A stretch of DNA of 64,000 nt from Enterobacteriaceae bacterium 4M9 (GTDB lineage: Bacteria; Pseudomonadota; Gammaproteobacteria; Enterobacterales; Enterobacteriaceae), in assembly GCA_010092695.1 (NCBI GenBank), contig JAADJJ010000001.1:1426001-1490000 (forward strand), in the 5' to 3' direction. Below the pieces are notes generated by a model. That model did not search any database and was not told the DNA's origin. It saw only the letters and a list, made by a program, of their open reading frames with translations. The stretch's first letter is position 1. Each line of letters starts with the position of its first letter. Of this stretch, positions 42,353 through 52,033 are shown one piece after another. The translations under genes and the position numbers were made by a program.

Positions 42353-43909
42353 TTGATCCCGGACGTATCACAGGCGCTGGCCTGGCTGGAAGCACACCCT
42401 CACGCGGTGAAGGGGATTGGGCGTGGCCTTGAGCGTGAAACGCTACGTGTCACGCCACAAGGAGAGTTGGCACGCACCGGTCATCCGGAAGTGTTGGGTT
42501 CAGCGCTCGCTCATAAGTGGATCACTACCGATTTCGCAGAGGCGCTGCTGGAATTCATTACGCCAGTAGATGGTGATGTTGACCACATGCTGACGTTTTT
42601 ACGCGATGTGCACCGTTACACCGCGCGTAATCTTGGCGATGAGCGTATGTGGCCGCTCAGCATGCCGTGCTTCATTGACGACGGCCAGGCCATCGAACTT
42701 GCGCAATACGGCAGCTCAAACATTGGTCGCATGAAGACGCTGTACCGGGAAGGGTTGAGAAACCGCTACGGCGCGCTGATGCAGACCATTTCCGGCGTAC
42801 ATTACAATTTCTCTTTGCCATTAGCTTTCTGGCAGGCGCGAGAAGGCATAACCGATGCCGAGAGCGGTAAAGCCATTATTTCAGACGGTTATTTCCGCCT
42901 TATCCGCAACTACTACCGTTTTGGCTGGGTCATTCCGTACCTGTTTGGTGCCTCTCCGGCTATTTGTTCTTCTTTCTTACAGGGCAAACCGACCGCGCTA
43001 CCGTTTGAGAAAAGCGGGTGCGGGATGTACTACCTGCCATATGCGACCTCGCTGCGCCTGAGTGACCTGGGTTACACCAATAAATCGCAAAGCAACCTGG
43101 GTATCACGTTTAATCACCTTGAGACCTACGTTGCGGGCCTGAAGCAGGCTATCAAAACGCCCTCGGAGGAGTTTGCCCGCATTGGCCTGAAAAAGGATGG
43201 CAAACTGCTTCAGCTCAATACCAATGTGTTGCAGATTGAAAATGAGCTCTATGCGCCAATTCGCCCGAAACGCGTCACGCACGCTGGCGAAACACCGTCA
43301 GATGCGTTGCAGCGTGGCGGCATCGAATACATTGAGGTACGCTCGCTCGATATCAATCCGTTCTCGCCCACGGGCGTTGACGAGCAGCAGGTGCGTTTCC
43401 TTGATTTGTTTATGATCTGGTGTGCGCTGGCCGATGCACCGGAGATGAGTAGCGCCGAGCTGCAGTGCACGCGCGTCAACTGGAATCGCGTTATTCTTGA
43501 AGGGCGCAAGCCAGGGCTGACCCTGGGAGTCGGCTGCGAAACCGCGCAGTTCCCGCTACAGGAAATTGGCAAGAATCTGTTCCATGATTTGAGCCGCGTT
43601 GCGCACACGCTGGATGCTATCTCCGGCGGCAGCGAGTATCGTGACGTTTGCGATGCGCTGGTTGCTTCTTTTGATAATCCGGCGTTAACGTATTCAGCGC
43701 GTATTCTGAGCATGATGCTGGAGCACGGCATTGGCGGTACAGGGCAGTTGCTGGCAGAAAAATACCGCAATATGCTGATGCAGGAACCGCTATCTACACT
43801 GAGCGAAGCGGATTTCCAGCAGGAACATGATGCATCATGGGCGCGTCAGCGTGCACTGGAAGCGGCAGATACAGAGCCGTTTGAAAGCTGGCTTGCAAAG
43901 CAGATGTGA
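42353..43909 (+). CDS. gshA: Glutamate--cysteine ligase
   Basis: A 518-residue gamma-proteobacterial glutamate-cysteine ligase, first step of glutathione synthesis. It starts with TTG (42353) after GGAGG, as in E. coli (IPDVSQALAWLE). Family sections: GIGRGLERETLRV (metal/glutamate site), TDFAEALLEFITP, GVHYNFSLPLAFW and the late YIEVRSLDINPFSP. The rare start keeps expression low. Convergent with the sRNA gene micA. Confidence 0.98.
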   Translation: MIPDVSQALAWLEAHPHAVKGIGRGLERETLRVTPQGELARTGHPEVLGSALAHKWITTDFAEALLEFITPVDGDVDHMLTFLRDVHRYTARNLGDERMWPLSMPCFIDDGQAIELAQYGSSNIGRMKTLYREGLRNRYGALMQTISGVHYNFSLPLAFWQAREGITDAESGKAIISDGYFRLIRNYYRFGWVIPYLFGASPAICSSFLQGKPTALPFEKSGCGMYYLPYATSLRLSDLGYTNKSQSNLGITFNHLETYVAGLKQAIKTPSEEFARIGLKKDGKLLQLNTNVLQIENELYAPIRPKRVTHAGETPSDALQRGGIEYIEVRSLDINPFSPTGVDEQQVRFLDLFMIWCALADAPEMSSAELQCTRVNWNRVILEGRKPGLTLGVGCETAQFPLQEIGKNLFHDLSRVAHTLDAISGGSEYRDVCDALVASFDNPALTYSARILSMMLEHGIGGTGQLLAEKYRNMLMQEPLSTLSEADFQQEHDASWARQRALEAADTEPFESWLAKQM

Positions 43910-43917
43910 CAGAAAAG

Positions 43918-43990
43918 AAAAAGGCCACATCAATGTGGCCAAATTTTCATCTCTGATGACAGGGATGATGATAACAAATGCGCGTCTTTC
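43918..43990 (-). ncRNA. micA: MicA small RNA
   Basis: The minus strand between gshA and luxS reads GAAAGACGCGCATTTGTTAT at the 5' end, the ompA-pairing region of E. coli MicA, and ends in the terminator hairpin GGCCACA / TGTGGCC followed by U5. About 73 nt. MicA is Hfq-dependent and represses ompA and other porins during envelope stress. Position and orientation (opposite to both neighbours) are as in E. coli. Confidence 0.94.
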
Positions 43991-43996
43991 ATATGT

Positions 43997-44024
43997 TCAG
44001 ACTTGCCCCGGAACGAATAGTTCA
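43997..44024 (-). promoter_or_regulatory. SigmaE promoter of micA
   Basis: On the minus strand TGAACT (44024-44019) and TCTGA (44001-43997) stand 17 bases apart, with the RNA 5' end 7 bases beyond. This fits the sigmaE pattern (GGAACTT and TCTGA) that drives micA in E. coli. Confidence 0.75.
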
Positions 44025-44062
44025 TTTAATTTTAAAAAAAATCACTTGTCGGAGGTGACCAG

Positions 44063-44578
44063 ATGCCATTGCTGGATAGCTTTACTGTTGACCATACGCG
44101 GATGGGGGCACCTGCGGTGCGCGTGGCAAAAACCATGCATACCCCGCACGACGACACCATCACCGTGTTCGATCTACGCTTTTGCGTACCGAACAAAGAA
44201 GTGATGCCGGAGAAAGGCATCCATACGCTCGAGCATCTGTTTGCAGGCTTTATGCGCGATCACCTTAACGGCAACGGTGTGGAAATCATCGATATCTCGC
44301 CAATGGGGTGTCGCACTGGCTTCTACATGAGCCTGATTGGTCAGCCGGATGAGCAGCGCGTTGCCGATGCCTGGAAAGCGGCAATGGAAGACGTGCTGAA
44401 GGTTAAAGAGCAGAACCAGATCCCTGAGTTGAACGTTTACCAGTGCGGCACGTATCAGATGCATTCACTGACTGAAGCGCAGGATATCGCTCGCCATATC
44501 ATCAATCACGGCATTACCGTGAACAGCAATGATGAGCTGGCGTTGCCAAAAGAGAAGCTGCAGGAACTGCATATCTAG
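44063..44578 (+). CDS. luxS: S-ribosylhomocysteine lyase LuxS (AI-2 synthesis)
   Basis: A 171-residue LuxS. Metal ligands H54, H58 (in HTLEHLFAGF) and C128 (VYQCGTYQ) and catalytic E57 and C83 (MGCRTGFY) are all present. It splits S-ribosylhomocysteine into homocysteine and DPD, the source of autoinducer-2. GGAGG lies before the ATG. Confidence 0.98.
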   Translation: MPLLDSFTVDHTRMGAPAVRVAKTMHTPHDDTITVFDLRFCVPNKEVMPEKGIHTLEHLFAGFMRDHLNGNGVEIIDISPMGCRTGFYMSLIGQPDEQRVADAWKAAMEDVLKVKEQNQIPELNVYQCGTYQMHSLTEAQDIARHIINHGITVNSNDELALPKEKLQELHI

Positions 44579-44593
44579 CAGTGGGCAGCAATG

Positions 44594-44619
44594 AAAAAAG
44601 GGGCGAAAGCCCCTTTTTG
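44594..44619. terminator. Bidirectional terminator between luxS and emrB
   Basis: AAAAAGGGGC - GAAA - GCCCCTTTTT, a symmetric hairpin with a stable tetraloop and T-runs on both strands, serving the convergent luxS and emrB. Confidence 0.94.
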
Positions 44620-44634
44620 TTATCTGCAGTTTAC

Positions 44635-46173
44635 TCAGTGCGCACCGCCACCGCCGCCGCCGGCACCAAAAGGCGGTTTGGCAAACCACACCAGTCCTGT
44701 GAGCAACAGGAACACGCCGGCAGAAACCCAGAAGATTTCATTGGCAGAAATAATCAGCCCCTGATTGGTTATCTGCTGCGCTATCCAGCCCGACGCCTGC
44801 TGCTGGCTTAATCCCATGCCCTGCAGCTGATCATAAATCGCCTGCGAGTTGGGATTATAGGGCGTCACAGACTCCGTTAGCTGCGAGTGGTGCATCGCCT
44901 CACGGTTGGTCCACATGGTGGTCGTAATCGACGTACCGATGGAGCCTGCCAGCGTACGGGTAAAGTTCGACAGGCTTGATGCCGCCGCCAGTCGCTCCGG
45001 CGGTAGCCCGGACAGGGTAATGGTGGTCAGCGGCATAAAGAAGCAGGCCACGGCAAAACCCTGTATGAACTGCGGCCACGCGGAGGCGGCAAAGTCCATC
45101 CCTGGCTCGAAGGTCCAGGCGCGCCAGTAGAAGCACACCGCGTACATAATAAAACTGAAGGTGACCAGACGGCGCATATCCAGCTTATGGGCAAAGCGGC
45201 CAATTATCGGCGACAGTATGACCGGGATTATCCCGACCGGTGCTGAGGCCAGACCCGCCCAGGTTGCGGTGTAGCCATACACCTCCTGCAACAGCTGCGG
45301 CAGCAGCACAATACTGCCGAAGTAGAGCATATAGGCAAGACTGATGCACAGGCAGCCGATGGTGAAATTGCGCGACTTAAAGAGGGACAAATCCACTATC
45401 GGGTTTTTGTCCGTTAGCTCCCAGACCACAAGGAAGCTTATCGTCACCACGGCGACAATTGTGAGGATGATAATCTCGGTGGAGTTAAACCAGTCGAGCT
45501 CTTTGCCCTGGTCCAGCATCACCTGGAGACTACCGATACCGACAACCAGCAGGGCAAGACCGACGGCATCGATACGCCGTTTTTCAGTGCGTGTTTCGCG
45601 CCCGCGCAGCGTTTGCATCGCCAGCACCACAACGACAATACCAATCGGCAGGTTGATAAAGAAAATCCAGCCCCAGTGGTAATTGTCGCTTATCCAGCCG
45701 CCGAGTATCGGGCCAAAAATAGGTGCCACGATAACCGTCATCGACCACAGCGCCAGCGCGATGCTGCGTTTGGCCGCAGGGTAGTTACTGAGCAGCAGGC
45801 TCTGGGAAAGTGGAATCAGCGGACCCGCTACCACGCCCTGAATCACGCGAAAGAAAATCAGCATACCCAGGCTGTTAGACACGCCACAGGCCCAGGACGC
45901 GGCAGCAAAGGCGACCGTCGACCACAGGAATAACCTGACTTCACCAAAGCGTTTTGCCAGCCAGCCGGTCAGTGGGATAGAAATGGCATTTGCCACCCCA
46001 AACGAGGTAATAACCCACGTGCCCTGGCTCAGTGATGAACCGAGGTTGCCGGCGATAGTGGGAATCGCGACGTTGGCGATGGTTGAGTCCAGCACCTGCA
46101 TGAATGTCGCAAGAGAGAGTGCGATGGTCATAATGACCAGTTTCGCACCCTCAAGCGGTTTTTGTTGTTGCAC
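44635..46173 (-). CDS. emrB: Multidrug efflux MFS transporter EmrB
   Basis: A 512-residue major-facilitator pump with 14 predicted membrane helices (DHA2 family): FMQVLDSTIANVAIPTIAGN is the typical first-helix motif, and the C-terminus ends in a Gly-rich tail. It exports hydrophobic uncouplers and antibiotics through EmrA and TolC. Operon emrR-emrA-emrB; 17 bases after emrA. Confidence 0.97.
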   Translation of the reverse strand: MQQQKPLEGAKLVIMTIALSLATFMQVLDSTIANVAIPTIAGNLGSSLSQGTWVITSFGVANAISIPLTGWLAKRFGEVRLFLWSTVAFAAASWACGVSNSLGMLIFFRVIQGVVAGPLIPLSQSLLLSNYPAAKRSIALALWSMTVIVAPIFGPILGGWISDNYHWGWIFFINLPIGIVVVVLAMQTLRGRETRTEKRRIDAVGLALLVVGIGSLQVMLDQGKELDWFNSTEIIILTIVAVVTISFLVVWELTDKNPIVDLSLFKSRNFTIGCLCISLAYMLYFGSIVLLPQLLQEVYGYTATWAGLASAPVGIIPVILSPIIGRFAHKLDMRRLVTFSFIMYAVCFYWRAWTFEPGMDFAASAWPQFIQGFAVACFFMPLTTITLSGLPPERLAAASSLSNFTRTLAGSIGTSITTTMWTNREAMHHSQLTESVTPYNPNSQAIYDQLQGMGLSQQQASGWIAQQITNQGLIISANEIFWVSAGVFLLLTGLVWFAKPPFGAGGGGGGAH

Positions 46174-46190
46174 GCAAGTCTCCCGCCACG

Positions 46191-47357
46191 TCAGCCTTCG
46201 TTTGCCCGAATGATGTCATTGATAAGCTTATTCACCGGATCGAGCTTAATCTCACGCGCGTTGCTAGTGTAGGCCGCATTCTGGCGCTGCTGGTTGGCGA
46301 GGACCTGGCCATCACGGTTGCTGGTATCCACTTTCACCAGCGTTGACAGACCGATACGCAGCGGATGTTGCTCAAGCTGTTTCTCGTCAAGCTCAATGCG
46401 CACCGGCAGGCGCTGTACCACTTTTATCCAGTTACCCGTGGCGTTCTGCGCAGGCAGCAGGGAGAAGGCGCTACCGGTACCCATATCCAGCCCAACCACC
46501 TTACCGGTGTACTTCACATCATCGCCGTAGATATCGCTAATCACGGTCGCAGTCTGGCCGATGCGCATGTGGGCAATCTGGGTTTCTTTAAAGTTAGCAT
46601 CGACCCACAGGTTGGTAGACGGCACGATAGCCATCAGTGAACTGGTGGTGCCAATCTGTGCGCCAACCTGTACGGCACGACGTGAGACGTAGCCTGTCAT
46701 CGGGCTCACGATGTGGGTACGCTGTAGCGCCAGCCAGGCGTTACGAACGTCGGTCGCGGCCTGCTGCACGGCGGGCTGTTCTTCAAGACGCGTGCCCAGG
46801 ATCATCGCCTGATTGGCGTTGTACTGCTGCACGGCGACATCAAGCTGTGCCTGGGCGCTGGCAACGGCATCGCGCGAGTGCTGTAGCTCTTCGCGGCCAA
46901 TCAGGTTGGCGTTACCCAGCGGTTCGCGGCGGCGCAAATCGCTTTGCGCCTGTGACAGCGCGGTGCGCTTGACTTCAATATTGGCCTGATACTGTTTGTT
47001 GTTGATGATAAGCTGGCGCGTCTGGCGCACGCTTGAGGCGAGCTGAGTCTTTGCCTTCTCAAACGCTTGCTGGGCATCGGTCGCGTCGAGCGTTACCAGC
47101 ACATCCCCTTGTTTTACAAAATCGGTATCGTCTACCCAGACTTTGGTTACGCTACCTGCGACCTGGGACATGATTTGTACCTGGTTGCCTGCTACGTAGG
47201 CATCATCGGTTTCCTGGTAATGACGTAACACCAGATACCACCACACACCATATGCCACTGCCAGAATGATAAAAATCAGCGTCAACAGGAGCAGCGCGCC
47301 TTTACGCTTGCTCTTTTTTGGCGGCTGAGGGTTTTGAGCTTGCGCATGTGCGCTCAT
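46191..47357 (-). CDS. emrA: Multidrug efflux membrane-fusion protein EmrA
   Basis: A 388-residue periplasmic adaptor: short cytoplasmic N-terminus, one membrane helix (GALLLLTLIFIILAVAYGVW, about 20-40), lipoyl/barrel-sandwich motifs (DDAYVAGNQVQIMSQVAGSV), a coiled-coil hairpin, and a beta-barrel. It connects EmrB to TolC. The frame is open up to 47423, but ATG at 47357 follows GGAG and gives the E. coli-like start MSAHAQAQNPQ. Confidence 0.96.
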   Translation of the reverse strand: MSAHAQAQNPQPPKKSKRKGALLLLTLIFIILAVAYGVWWYLVLRHYQETDDAYVAGNQVQIMSQVAGSVTKVWVDDTDFVKQGDVLVTLDATDAQQAFEKAKTQLASSVRQTRQLIINNKQYQANIEVKRTALSQAQSDLRRREPLGNANLIGREELQHSRDAVASAQAQLDVAVQQYNANQAMILGTRLEEQPAVQQAATDVRNAWLALQRTHIVSPMTGYVSRRAVQVGAQIGTTSSLMAIVPSTNLWVDANFKETQIAHMRIGQTATVISDIYGDDVKYTGKVVGLDMGTGSAFSLLPAQNATGNWIKVVQRLPVRIELDEKQLEQHPLRIGLSTLVKVDTSNRDGQVLANQQRQNAAYTSNAREIKLDPVNKLINDIIRANEG

Positions 47358-47488
47358 GCTTTTCTCCACACTTTTATTATGTTGGCCGCGTTTTGCGGGC
47401 CGCTCAGTCAGACAGGCCAGCATGGTGAGATGCTGGCCTGCGCAGATTATAGTCGTTGGAATGTGTCAGATCGAAAGCGTCAGCGCTA

Positions 47489-48019
47489 TTAGCGGACGGC
47501 TTCTGGTTCGAAATTGGCTTCGTCCATTTTGTCCAGGCGCGTGAGCAGTTTGCGCGTGATTTGCTCCAGCTGATCCTTTTCACCACTGGAGAGCGATGAC
47601 CAGAGCTGGTGCAGGCAGCTGTGCTGCGGTGGCAGAACTTCGCGCAGGAATTCATGGCCTTTTTCGGTCAGGTGCAAATGCAGGCAACGTCTGTCGTTGT
47701 CGCTTTCACGGCGCTCAATCCAGCCGCGTTTTTCCAGCTCGTCCGCAATGCGGGTTGCGTTGGTACGTGAGGACCCCAGCGCACAGCTTAATTCACTTGG
47801 CTGAATGCTGTGGTTTTCCTGAGATTCCAGTGTGATTAACGCCATAAACAGCGTCTCGTTTATTCCCTGCGCCTTGAGCATTTTATTGCGATTTTCCAGC
47901 AACTTGCCCTGCATATGCATACACAGGCGCGTGAGCAGAATTTCCTGGTACGGAAAATCTTCGTGGCGGCTGGCGCGAAATTTTAACATCTGTTCTATGG
48001 GAGAAAACGAACTATCCAT
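47489..48019 (-). CDS. emrR: MarR-family repressor EmrR (MprA)
   Basis: A 176-residue winged-helix regulator, same length as E. coli MprA. LMALITLESQENHSIQPSELSCALGSSRTNATRIADELEKRGWIERR (in parts) is the DNA-binding domain. It represses the emr operon and is released by phenolic and uncoupler ligands. First gene of the operon. Confidence 0.97.
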   Translation of the reverse strand: MDSSFSPIEQMLKFRASRHEDFPYQEILLTRLCMHMQGKLLENRNKMLKAQGINETLFMALITLESQENHSIQPSELSCALGSSRTNATRIADELEKRGWIERRESDNDRRCLHLHLTEKGHEFLREVLPPQHSCLHQLWSSLSSGEKDQLEQITRKLLTRLDKMDEANFEPEAVR

Positions 48020-48465
48020 TTTGGCATAACCTCATTAATTGCGGCCGATATAATAACCACTGTAACAAATAAAGTAAATGTATTATTGTTAAGTATCCAG
48101 GTGGCAAAAGGGCGGTACAGCCCTGAACGAACCACGGCATTTCCCCTGGTGACTTGCAAGGCAGTGGCACTAAAAAGAAGGGAAACAGGCATCCGTAGAA
48201 CGAAGTAAATTTGCGTGACGGGAGTAAGAAAATACTTAATTTTCCTGCGGTAAAACCTGGATTGGGCACACCACTGAGCGCAGTGCCAGAATGGCAACAA
48301 AAATTCTCCTTCAGAAAATAAGGAGAGTGAAAGTGGCGTGTGTTGCTGATTATAAAAAATCACCCAAGTTAATGTCACATGAATCAATAAGCGAGGTTAC
48401 CTTAACAAACTGCGGGCGTCCTTAACACCTCAATTCTCTAAATATTTGCCCTGCGCTGAGGGTGA
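48020..48465. other. Intergenic junction between emrR and MFS gene
   Basis: This 446-base gap carries the emrR promoter near 48020-48100. No gene or mobile element is convincing; short frames on the minus strand have no known family. It lies at the border where E. coli 60-min gene order ends (there ygaH/ygaZ would follow). Confidence 0.5.
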
Positions 48466-49641
48466 TCAGTGCAAGGCACGCTGGCTGCTCCACCACACCA
48501 GCAGCGCCAGTAAAGAAACCAACGCACCAGCGCTGCACACGCCATACCAGCCTGCGTGCTGCCAGGCACTGGCAGAGATAAGCGAACCGCCCGCGCCACC
48601 AATAAAATAGCTGGTCATATAGCCTGCGGTCAGGCGGTTACGCGCTTCAGGATAGGAGTGATAAATCACACTTTGGTTGGTGATGTGCACGCCCTGCACG
48701 GTTAAATCCAGCACCAGAATGCCGACGATAAGCGCAAACACCGAGAAGGCGCCCAGCGCGATAGCGCCCCATGAAAGCAGTAGCAGCAGCAGGCCAAAAA
48801 TGGTGGTCAGGTGAGCTTTACCTTTATCGGCAAGGGTACCTGCCGGGCGAGCGCCCAGCGCCCCCGCTGCTCCCGCGAGGCCAAACAGCCCGATGGTGGC
48901 CTCTGAATAATTAAACGCTGGCGAGGCCAGTAAAAATGCCATTGATGTCCAGAGGATGCTGAAGCTTGCAAAGATCAGGCAGCCCAGCAAAGCGCGGGTA
49001 CTTATGATGCGGTCGTGGGCAAACAGCGTGATAATTGAGCGTAGTAGCTGCGGATAATTGAGCGTGTTGTTTTCCTGTACCTTCGGTAGCCCTCGCCACA
49101 GCGCCAGCGCCATAACGACCATCAGCGCACTGGCCACCCAGAACACCGTACGCCAGCCACCGAGGCTGGTCAGCAGTCCGGCAACGGTGCGCGCCAGTAA
49201 AATGCCGAGCAGCAGGCCGCTCATGACGGTGCCCACAACGCGCCCGCGCCGTTCTGGCGTAGCAAGCGTTGCGGCAAGTGGCACCAGCATTTGTGCCACG
49301 ACAGAGAACAGGCCGGTTAGTGCGGTGCCGAGAAGCATCATCCACAAGGTTTGGCTGGCGGCGGTAATCAGCAGGCCTACTGCGGCCAGCAGCGTCATCA
49401 GGACAATCAGTCTGCGGCGCTCAAACCTGTCACCCAGCGGCACCAGAAAAAGCAGTCCGGCGGCATAGCTTAACTGCGCCGTGGTGACAATCACGCCCGC
49501 CAGAGCTGGCGATAGTGAAAAGGCGTGAGCAATGGTATCCAGCAGCGGTTGTGCATAGTAATTGCTGGCGACGGTCAGGCCGGTGGCCACAGACATCAGC
49601 GCGATTAACGCCGGGCTAAGTGCCGGACGATGTGGAGTCAT
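48466..49641 (-). CDS. MFS transporter of the drug/arabinose exporter type
   Basis: A 391-residue, 12-helix MFS protein (SVATGLTVASNYYAQPLLDT; GDRFERRRLIVLMTLLA with the MFS loop motif). It resembles YgaY/YnfM-type exporters; E. coli carries the broken ygaXY near emrR, so this may be the intact counterpart. Substrate unknown. ATG at 49641 (MTPHRPALSP) follows AGGG; an upstream TTG at 49671 is less likely. Confidence 0.8.
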   Translation of the reverse strand: MTPHRPALSPALIALMSVATGLTVASNYYAQPLLDTIAHAFSLSPALAGVIVTTAQLSYAAGLLFLVPLGDRFERRRLIVLMTLLAAVGLLITAASQTLWMMLLGTALTGLFSVVAQMLVPLAATLATPERRGRVVGTVMSGLLLGILLARTVAGLLTSLGGWRTVFWVASALMVVMALALWRGLPKVQENNTLNYPQLLRSIITLFAHDRIISTRALLGCLIFASFSILWTSMAFLLASPAFNYSEATIGLFGLAGAAGALGARPAGTLADKGKAHLTTIFGLLLLLLSWGAIALGAFSVFALIVGILVLDLTVQGVHITNQSVIYHSYPEARNRLTAGYMTSYFIGGAGGSLISASAWQHAGWYGVCSAGALVSLLALLVWWSSQRALH

Positions 49642-49695
49642 TTCATGAACCCTGAGAAAATGAAGCGTCAATAATAATGAAAACGGGAGAGTCTG

Positions 49696-50253
49696 TCAGG
49701 CTTCGTCAGATTCGCGCTGACATAACGCACTCAGGATAGCCGGGCGCTGTAGCTGTAAACCCATCCACGGACTAAAGGCAGCGGGAATGGCACGTACGCC
49801 GGCAAGCGCGTTAGCAACTGTTACCCAGCTGTAGTCCATCACCTCATCAGGATTGGGCTGCGGCTGTAAGGCTGAGTATGCAAAAAACACCGGGCAAAAC
49901 TCATTTTCAACAATGCCGCTGGCATCTGTGGCGCGGTAGCAAAAATCGGGGTCAATTTCACGTAGGTTATGGACTTCCAGCCCCAGTTCCTGACGACAGC
50001 GGCGCTCAACAGCGTCTTGCATTGATTCCCCAGGGAGTGGATGTCCGCACACCGAGTTGGTCCAGACGCCAGGCCAGGCTTGCTTACCCAGCGCCCGGCG
50101 CGTGAGTAACAGTGCACCAGCGTCGTTAAAGATGTAGCAGGAGAAAGCGAGGTGCAGTGGGGTATGGCGGGTGTGTACTCGTGCTTTATCTTCTGTACCG
50201 CAAATGTGCAGACTGTCATCGAGCAGCAGCACGCGCTCCGTTTCGTGGGTCAT
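49696..50253 (-). CDS. idi: Isopentenyl-diphosphate delta-isomerase, type I
   Basis: A 185-residue Nudix-fold isomerase. The active Cys is C69 in TNSVCGHP, the acidic partners E116/E118 in VENEFCPVF; a Nudix-like helix (GESMQDAVERRCRQELGL) is present. It interconverts IPP and DMAPP, balancing precursors of quinones, undecaprenyl phosphate and, in some enterics, carotenoids. No carotenoid genes are near. Confidence 0.95.
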   Translation of the reverse strand: MTHETERVLLLDDSLHICGTEDKARVHTRHTPLHLAFSCYIFNDAGALLLTRRALGKQAWPGVWTNSVCGHPLPGESMQDAVERRCRQELGLEVHNLREIDPDFCYRATDASGIVENEFCPVFFAYSALQPQPNPDEVMDYSWVTVANALAGVRAIPAAFSPWMGLQLQRPAILSALCQRESDEA

Positions 50254-50351
50254 GGTTGTTCTCTTTCCTGAGCGATTACGGCCAATTATAGAACTACCGG
50301 ACTCATCTGCGGTGGCGAATAGTTGTCTTTATGTGCCTCAGAGATAAAAGG

Positions 50352-50376
50352 AAGCCGCCGACGGGTCAGCGGCTTT
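50352..50376 (-). terminator. ampH terminator
   Basis: On the minus strand just after the ampH stop: AAGCCGC / GCGGCTT stem with loop TGACCCGTCG followed by CCTTTTA. Confidence 0.65.
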
Positions 50377-50382
50377 AGGGGC

Positions 50383-51591
50383 TTAGCGGAAGGGACGGTC
50401 GGTCAGCAGTTCTTCTTTATTTAACGACGCCTGCTGAATAGCAGGAGGTTGGCTACCCTGGCCACTCAGTTCAGTGACAAGATCATTTACGCCATCGCTC
50501 ATATTCACAAAGCGCGTCAGCGGCGAGCGGGTTACCACCACAAAGGCACCCACGTTTTTCTCAGGCACCATTGCCATATAGGTGATAAAGCCGCCTGCAC
50601 CACCCGTTTTCTGGATAATTCCCGGGCGGCCATTTTTTGCTGACATGTACACCCAGCCGAGGCCCAGCGCATCGGCATGACCTGGCACGTCCATACCAAC
50701 AACGCGGTTAAGGCGACTGCGCGGGTAAATGATGGACTGCATTCTGTCTGCCTGGCTGCTGCGGTTGTGGAAATCCGAGGCCAGGAACTGCTGCATCCAG
50801 CGCATCATGTCATCGGGTGTGGAATAAACGCCGCCGCTACCAATGGCGGCCAGCGTGTTATTACATGGGCTTGCGCCTTTCTCAGGCACCATCAGGCGTG
50901 CACACTGATCGGGAGAGGGGGTGAAGGTGGTGTCTTTCATGCCCAACGGCCGTGCGATGCGCTCGTCAAAAAGCTGTGGGTATGGCTTACCGGCGGCGCG
51001 CGACAGGGCATCGGCCAGTAGGTCAAAACCCAGGTTTGAATAACCTGCGGCGGTGCCAGGCTCGCTTTTCAACGTGGCGTTTTGTAGCCAGTCCCAGCGC
51101 TGTTGGCGCGTTGGCCAGACGAATACCGGCCGATGCGCCGCACCGCCGGGCTGCTCGCGGGGCAGGGCGCTGGTGTGGGTTGCCAGGTTCACCAGGCGAA
51201 TCGGCGCGCCCTGGAAAGAGGGTACGGACGCACCGGGCGGGGCATATTTGCTCAACGGATCGTCAAGGCGCACTACACCGTCATCAAGCAGTTTGACCAG
51301 CATTTCACTCGTCATCAGCTTGGTAATGGAGGCGATACGAATCACAGAGTCCAGCTGAGGACGCACATTATTACCGGGACGGGTTTCGCCAAAGCTTCGA
51401 AATACGCGCTGGTTACCATCAATCACGACCAGCGCCATGCCGGTCGCGCCGCTGTTATAGAAAATATGATTCGCATAGCGTTCAACAACGTCAGAGGTAA
51501 AAATCGGATCAACCGACGCGGCGGTTGCCGTTTGGGTGAAAGGAAGCGCGGTCAGTACCAGGGCGCCAAGCGCCAGAAGACGATGTTTCAA
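50383..51591 (-). CDS. ampH: D-alanyl-D-alanine carboxypeptidase/endopeptidase AmpH
   Basis: A 402-residue periplasmic class C penicillin-binding protein with signal peptide (cleavage after TATAA, about residue 25). The catalytic triad motifs are S88-ITK91, Y184-S-N186 and K328-T-G330. E. coli AmpH trims and recycles peptidoglycan and is not a functional beta-lactamase. Divergent from sbmA, with which it is linked in peptidoglycan/peptide transport context. Confidence 0.92.
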   Translation of the reverse strand: MKHRLLALGALVLTALPFTQTATAASVDPIFTSDVVERYANHIFYNSGATGMALVVIDGNQRVFRSFGETRPGNNVRPQLDSVIRIASITKLMTSEMLVKLLDDGVVRLDDPLSKYAPPGASVPSFQGAPIRLVNLATHTSALPREQPGGAAHRPVFVWPTRQQRWDWLQNATLKSEPGTAAGYSNLGFDLLADALSRAAGKPYPQLFDERIARPLGMKDTTFTPSPDQCARLMVPEKGASPCNNTLAAIGSGGVYSTPDDMMRWMQQFLASDFHNRSSQADRMQSIIYPRSRLNRVVGMDVPGHADALGLGWVYMSAKNGRPGIIQKTGGAGGFITYMAMVPEKNVGAFVVVTRSPLTRFVNMSDGVNDLVTELSGQGSQPPAIQQASLNKEELLTDRPFR

Positions 51592-52033
51592 AATGTGCTA
51601 TCCATTAAATACATAAATGTCGTGAGATTAATCGTATTTACACCACCTGGCAGCGTAGCGCCAGCTATGCGGGAACATTTTGCACAAGAAAAAACGTAAC
51701 CTTACATTTCGCAAGAAAACAGACAGTTTGCTGTTACCGTTTAACGGCTTTTTTGTTAAGCGATGGTAATGAGTTACTGCATGGCACACCGGGTGCAAAA
51801 ACGTGACTGCCACACATCACCGAGGTATGGATGGCCTTTCAGGCATCATCATGTTGCTGTGCGCGGTCGTTCAGGCAGTCATCGAGGTTGTACGAGAAAG
51901 AATACGTTGATTTGGCTTTGTTTTTTGTAAGGGCATTACATAGTTTGATACAACATCCTGCAATTGACCGCTCGCACTTGCGGGTATAACAGTGCAAGCG
52001 GCGTGTGACTATGTTATTGCAGGAGATTCATGG
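51592..52033. promoter_or_regulatory. Divergent region between ampH and sbmA
   Basis: A 442-base gap holding the promoters of both genes. An imperfect inverted repeat (CCGCTCGCACT at 51968-51978, AGTGCAAGCGG at 51991-52001, 10 of 11 positions) lies 33 bases before the sbmA start and could fold in the leader. No gene is seen. In E. coli sbmA is under sigmaE; I could not place that promoter here. Confidence 0.45.

Noticed and set aside
47995..48387. 130-residue minus-strand frame upstream of emrR
   Set aside because: Overlaps the emrR start and promoter in another frame; composition is not protein-like.
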